Of a DNA stretch of 9,532 nucleotides, positions 7,413-9,532 are shown in pieces. The notes under the pieces were generated by a model. That model worked only from the letters and a program-made list of their open reading frames with translations. It was not told the DNA's origin and did not search any database. Source of the DNA: Candidatus Hydrothermota bacterium (GTDB lineage: Bacteria; Hydrothermota; Hydrothermia; B15-G9); NCBI GenBank assembly GCA_003645975.1, contig QNDP01000034.1:1-9532 (forward strand). The letters are read 5' to 3'. The translations under genes and the position numbers were made by a program. The first letter of the stretch is position 1. The number at the start of each line of letters is the position of its first letter.

Positions 7413-7870
7413 CCATATTCGACAGGCTTGCCGTTTTCAACGAGTATTTCTACAACTGTGCCAGCGACATCTGACTTAATTTGGTTCATAACCTTCATGG
7501 CCTCAACGATGCAAAGGACATCGCCGGGCTTAACATGGTCGCCGACCTCGACGAACGGAGCTTCTCCGGGGGCAGGGGCGCGGTAAAATGTCCCAACGAT
7601 AGGCGATTTTATCTCGTGGAGATTCTCATCCTTCGGCGGCTCCTCAACTTTCGGAGTCTCTTTCTCTGTTTCAGGAGGGGCTTCGACCGGCTGTTCGACT
7701 GGCGGCTGCTGACTCACTACGAGAGGTTGAGGCTGCGGGCTTGCTGGTGGAACGACTGCCGATGGGTATTTGGAGATGCGGATCTTGAACAACGGGGATT
7801 TGATCTCGATTTCTGCGAGACCCTTTTCGTCGAGTAGCTCGATAAGTCTTTCGATCTCTTTGAGTTTCAT
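7382..7870 (-). CDS. accB: Biotin carboxyl carrier protein of acetyl-CoA carboxylase
   Basis: AccB carries biotin between biotin carboxylase and the carboxyltransferase in the first step of fatty-acid synthesis. The 162-residue product has an N-terminal helical segment ([20 protein letters not shown]), a Pro/Glu-rich flexible linker at about residues 35-82, and a C-terminal biotinyl domain with the thumb-like [14 protein letters not shown] and the biotinylation motif [10 protein letters not shown] (Lys126). Val replaces the commoner Met or Leu after the lysine, which is a tolerated variation. The ATG at 7870 overlaps the efp stop by one base (TGATG); a GTG at 7873 directly before it is the alternative start. 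GAGAGGG just upstream, inside the efp coding end, can serve as ribosome site, so translation is probably coupled to efp. accC, which often follows accB, is absent: the next gene converges from the other strand. Confidence 0.95.
   Translation of the reverse strand: MKLKEIERLIELLDEKGLAEIEIKSPLFKIRISKYPSAVVPPASPQPQPLVVSQQPPVEQPVEAPPETEKETPKVEEPPKDENLHEIKSPIVGTFYRAPAPGEAPFVEVGDHVKPGDVLCIVEAMKVMNQIKSDVAGTVVEILVENGKPVEYGQVLFRIRPD
7385..7413. terminator. Dyad in the convergent 3' overlap, possible two-way terminator
   Basis: GTCAGGTC (7385-7392) and GACCTGAC (7406-7413) form a perfect 8-bp stem with a 13-nt loop, placed exactly across the stop codon of the methyltransferase gene and just inside the end of accB. 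In the accB direction the hairpin is followed by a short ATTTTAT stretch; in the other direction there is no T-run. It may end or pause transcription from both sides, but it lacks a classic U-tract. Confidence 0.35.
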
Positions 7871-8421
7871 CACACCCTCTCGATGTATTTTCCTGTCCTT
7901 GTGTCAACCTTGACTTTGTCGCCCTCTTTGACAAAGAGCGGCACTTGGATCACCTTGCCCGTTTCCAGTTTTGCAGGTTTTGAGCCACCTGACGCCGTGT
8001 CGCCTCTCACACCAGGGTCTGTTTCAACGACCTCGAGGACCACAAAGGTTGGAAGCTCGACGGTCAAAGGTCTGTCCTCAGCATAGAGAAGTGTAACCTC
8101 GTCGCCCTCTTTAAGATACGCTGTAACATCCTCGCCGAGCTGCTCAGCCGTAAATGCGATGTCCTCATAGGTCTCGTTATCGAGGAAATGATATTCGTTG
8201 CCAACGATATACGAGAGGATAGCCGGCTTGCGCTCGATGCGAACCTCTTCGTATTCATCGGCATCTCTGAAAGTTACCTCACGGACTTGGCCAGTGAGCA
8301 CATTTTTCAGCTTTGCACGTGTTGTAGCGCTTCCACGTCCCATGTGTGTATGTTGAAATGAGAGAACAAGATAAACTTCACCCTGCCATTTTATCGCCAT
8401 CCCTGTCCTTAGATCAGGCAT
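7870..8421 (-). CDS. efp: Translation elongation factor P
   Basis: EF-P binds between the P and E sites of the ribosome and relieves stalling at consecutive prolines. The 183-residue protein has all three beta-barrel domains and the C-terminal signature [40 protein letters not shown] in the middle is also diagnostic. The domain I tip loop reads HTHMGRGSA, so the residue matching E. coli Lys34 is Arg29. That excludes beta-lysylation by the EpmA/EpmB route, and resembles the LGRGGA loop I recall for Thermus; the PG before the residue in E. coli and Pseudomonas is MG here. Whether the Arg is rhamnosylated (EarP) or left bare cannot be told from this window. GGGAGG (8429-8434, reverse strand) lies 7 nt before the ATG. 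The stop overlaps the accB start, giving an efp-accB operon, a common pairing in bacteria. Confidence 0.97.
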   Translation of the reverse strand: MPDLRTGMAIKWQGEVYLVLSFQHTHMGRGSATTRAKLKNVLTGQVREVTFRDADEYEEVRIERKPAILSYIVGNEYHFLDNETYEDIAFTAEQLGEDVTAYLKEGDEVTLLYAEDRPLTVELPTFVVLEVVETDPGVRGDTASGGSKPAKLETGKVIQVPLFVKEGDKVKVDTRTGKYIERV

Positions 8422-8452
8422 CGCTCAACCTCCCGATTTGTTTTGGGCGTCA

Positions 8453-8482
8453 ATTTTACTGTCAAAATCCTTAGAAAATCAA
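8453..8482 (-). promoter_or_regulatory. Probable promoter of efp-accB
   Basis: Read on the reverse strand, TTGATT (8477-8482) and TAAAAT (8453-8458) are separated by 18 bp. They match the -35 and -10 consensus in four and five of six positions. Transcription would start near 8446, giving a leader of about 25 nt that contains the GGGAGG ribosome site. No operator or riboswitch is visible in the rest of the 143-bp gap. Confidence 0.4.
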
Positions 8483-8564
8483 CGCAAAAGACTTGGATTA
8501 TTTGCCATCTGATTGGAAAAGGTGGGATAACTATCGGAAAGGAAGGGCAAATTACAAAAAGAAA

Positions 8565-9371
8565 TTAAAACGAGTATCGAATTGCAACAATCCCTTGCTT
8601 CTCAATCTGCTCCTTTGAGATAACATACTCCTCACCGACCACAGCGGGAAGAACATCTTTATCGACCACCTTCTGAAAGATAGCCGCTCTCTTTCTCGCC
8701 CGTTCGATATCATGTTTGTCGATGACATAGGAAACTTCAAAAACAATCCAAACTTCCTCACCGTCTTCCTTGCGTTTTCCTTTGAGCACACCGTCAGCCC
8801 GAAGGACTTGCATCTTTTCATCTTCGGAGATAATTCCCTGATCGACAGCATCTTCCAACATATCAGCAAGCTTATTGTTATCGATGAGTCTAATCCGTTT
8901 CAGCACTCTGCCGAAGTAAGACGCTGATCTGTCTCTCACTCTTCTTTCGAGACTCTCACCCTTCAATTTTCCAACATCCTGCTTCAGCACCTTGACATCT
9001 TTTTTCAGTCCTGCGACATCCTTTTTCAGCCCTGCAACATCCTGCTTCAGTCCTGCGACATCCTGCTTCAGCACCCTGACATCCTTTTTCAACTCTTTGA
9101 CATCCTTTTTCAGCACCTTGACATCGCTCTCTACTCTATCGAGCCGTTTCTCCATCTTGTCCACGCGTTTAACAAGAGGTCGAAACTCCTTTTGGACAAA
9201 ATCTTCGAACCTTTTGACGAACTCGTTAAACCTCTGTGGTAAGTTTATAAGGTCTTCGGTCAGAATAAGTTCCCTTACTTCATCAAGCCAATCGGGGTAT
9301 TTTCGCAGCGCCGATACGATGTCATAAAAGTTCGTAATTTTGTATTCTTTCATCGCTTCTATTTTTCTCAT
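8565..9371 (-). CDS. Coiled-coil protein with PD-(D/E)XK nuclease-like C-terminus (DUF3782-like)
   Basis: This 268-residue soluble protein has three parts. Residues 1-60 are a helical N-terminus (FYDIVSALRKYPDWLDEVRE) of a type I recognise from a family common in thermophiles and filamentous bacteria. Residues about 60-137 are a long coiled coil of seven-residue units of the form DVKxLKK. Residues about 140-268 contain RDRSASYFGRVLKRIRLI, then ADGVLKGK (Asp193), VFEVSYVIDKHDIERARKRA (Glu212) and the closing hydrophobic strand GIVAIRYSF. The D...E spacing suits a restriction-nuclease fold, but the lysine of ExK is Ser214, so activity is doubtful. The function is unknown. ATG 9371 has no ribosome site; ATG 9353 (Met7), with only a weak purine run before it, is an alternative start. 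A weak promoter (TTGCGT, 17 bp, TAGTAT) may lie just upstream. No partner gene is adjacent. Confidence 0.75.
   Translation of the reverse strand: MRKIEAMKEYKITNFYDIVSALRKYPDWLDEVRELILTEDLINLPQRFNEFVKRFEDFVQKEFRPLVKRVDKMEKRLDRVESDVKVLKKDVKELKKDVRVLKQDVAGLKQDVAGLKKDVAGLKKDVKVLKQDVGKLKGESLERRVRDRSASYFGRVLKRIRLIDNNKLADMLEDAVDQGIISEDEKMQVLRADGVLKGKRKEDGEEVWIVFEVSYVIDKHDIERARKRAAIFQKVVDKDVLPAVVGEEYVISKEQIEKQGIVAIRYSF
8973..9125 (-). repeat. 21-bp tandem repeats encoding coiled-coil heptads
   Basis: The hexamer (G/A)ACATC on the + strand recurs at 8973, 8994, 9015, 9036, 9057, 9078, 9099 and 9120, exactly every 21 bp. The units differ by a few bases and encode the heptads DVKVLKK, DVKELKK, DVRVLKQ, DVAGLKQ, DVAGLKK and similar. 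The three units with AGL are the closest to each other in DNA sequence and probably the most recent copies. Such an array can gain or lose whole heptads by slippage or recombination without breaking the frame. Confidence 0.9.
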
Positions 9372-9532
9372 GATGTCGAAATACTAAAACCAAAATAGCG
9401 ATAACGCAATAGGTAGGCGCAAAAAGAGGTTGATAGGGCGGAATATGCGCAGGTTCACTTTGAAATTAAACGGACCTGAAATTGAGAAAGTAAGATAGCA
9501 CCTAAGCACCACGATAATCGGATAAAAGAGAA

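Noticed and set aside
8973..9125. Regular repeats considered as a CRISPR array
   Set aside because: The 21-bp units are contiguous, without unique spacers, and code for coiled-coil heptads.
8992..9327. Open + strand frame with repeated SFFSPATS-like units
   Set aside because: It is the antisense reading of the 21-bp coiled-coil repeats; its repeated composition follows from the heptads, and no ribosome site precedes it.
9445..9498. 17-codon + strand frame beginning MRRFTLKLNGPEIEKVR near the right edge
   Set aside because: A weak purine-rich stretch precedes the ATG, but the frame is too short and unrecognised to be called a gene.

Overview
The window looks like a piece of chromosome from a diderm (Gram-negative), probably thermophilic or hot-spring-associated bacterium of an uncultured or poorly sampled lineage. 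The diderm call rests on a TonB-dependent outer-membrane receptor gene. Bacteria rather than archaea is shown by elongation factor P and a biotin carboxyl carrier protein. Clear GGAGG-type ribosome binding sites precede five of the eight starts, which argues against Bacteroidota. The thermophile suggestion is weaker: it rests on a separate N-terminal transketolase subunit, a Thermus-like Arg in the EF-P tip loop, an AAA/DUF4143 ATPase and a coiled-coil plus nuclease-fold protein of a kind I associate with thermophile genomes. I cannot place the phylum.

Layout. (A) 1-2977 is an AT-rich, accessory-looking stretch on the + strand. It holds the C-terminal 541 residues of a large helical-repeat protein that runs off the left edge, a 215-bp gap full of overlapping inverted repeats, and a complete AAA ATPase with a DUF4143 nuclease-like domain. 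(B) 3021-4739 on the - strand encodes a small TonB-dependent receptor. It is convergent with the ATPase gene and divergent from the next block; the divergent gap of about 200 bp contains a perfect 18-bp palindrome. (C) 4937-7412 on the + strand is a tight three-gene run: transketolase N-terminal subunit, glycine-cleavage T protein, and O6-methylguanine-DNA methyltransferase (gaps of 45 and 22 nt). (D) 7382-8421 on the - strand is an efp-accB pair joined by a TGATG stop/start overlap. accB is convergent with the methyltransferase gene and the two coding regions overlap by 31 bp over a dyad. (E) 8565-9371 on the - strand encodes a coiled-coil protein with a restriction-nuclease-like C-terminal region, whose coil is built from 21-bp DNA repeats. 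The last 161 bp (9372-9532) hold no gene I can support.

How the genes work together. Blocks C and D are core metabolism and translation: pentose phosphate carbon shuffling, one-carbon supply from glycine, repair of alkylated DNA, rescue of ribosomes stalled at polyproline, and the biotin carrier of acetyl-CoA carboxylase. Several usual partners are missing next door: the transketolase C-terminal subunit, gcvH/gcvP and accC. They must lie elsewhere in the genome. Blocks A and E look like mobile or accessory genes of unknown role.

No clearly new multi-gene system is visible. The items most worth following are the truncated helical-repeat protein with its neighbouring ATPase and structured leader, and the palindrome between the receptor and transketolase genes. 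No rRNA, tRNA, CRISPR array or insertion sequence was seen.
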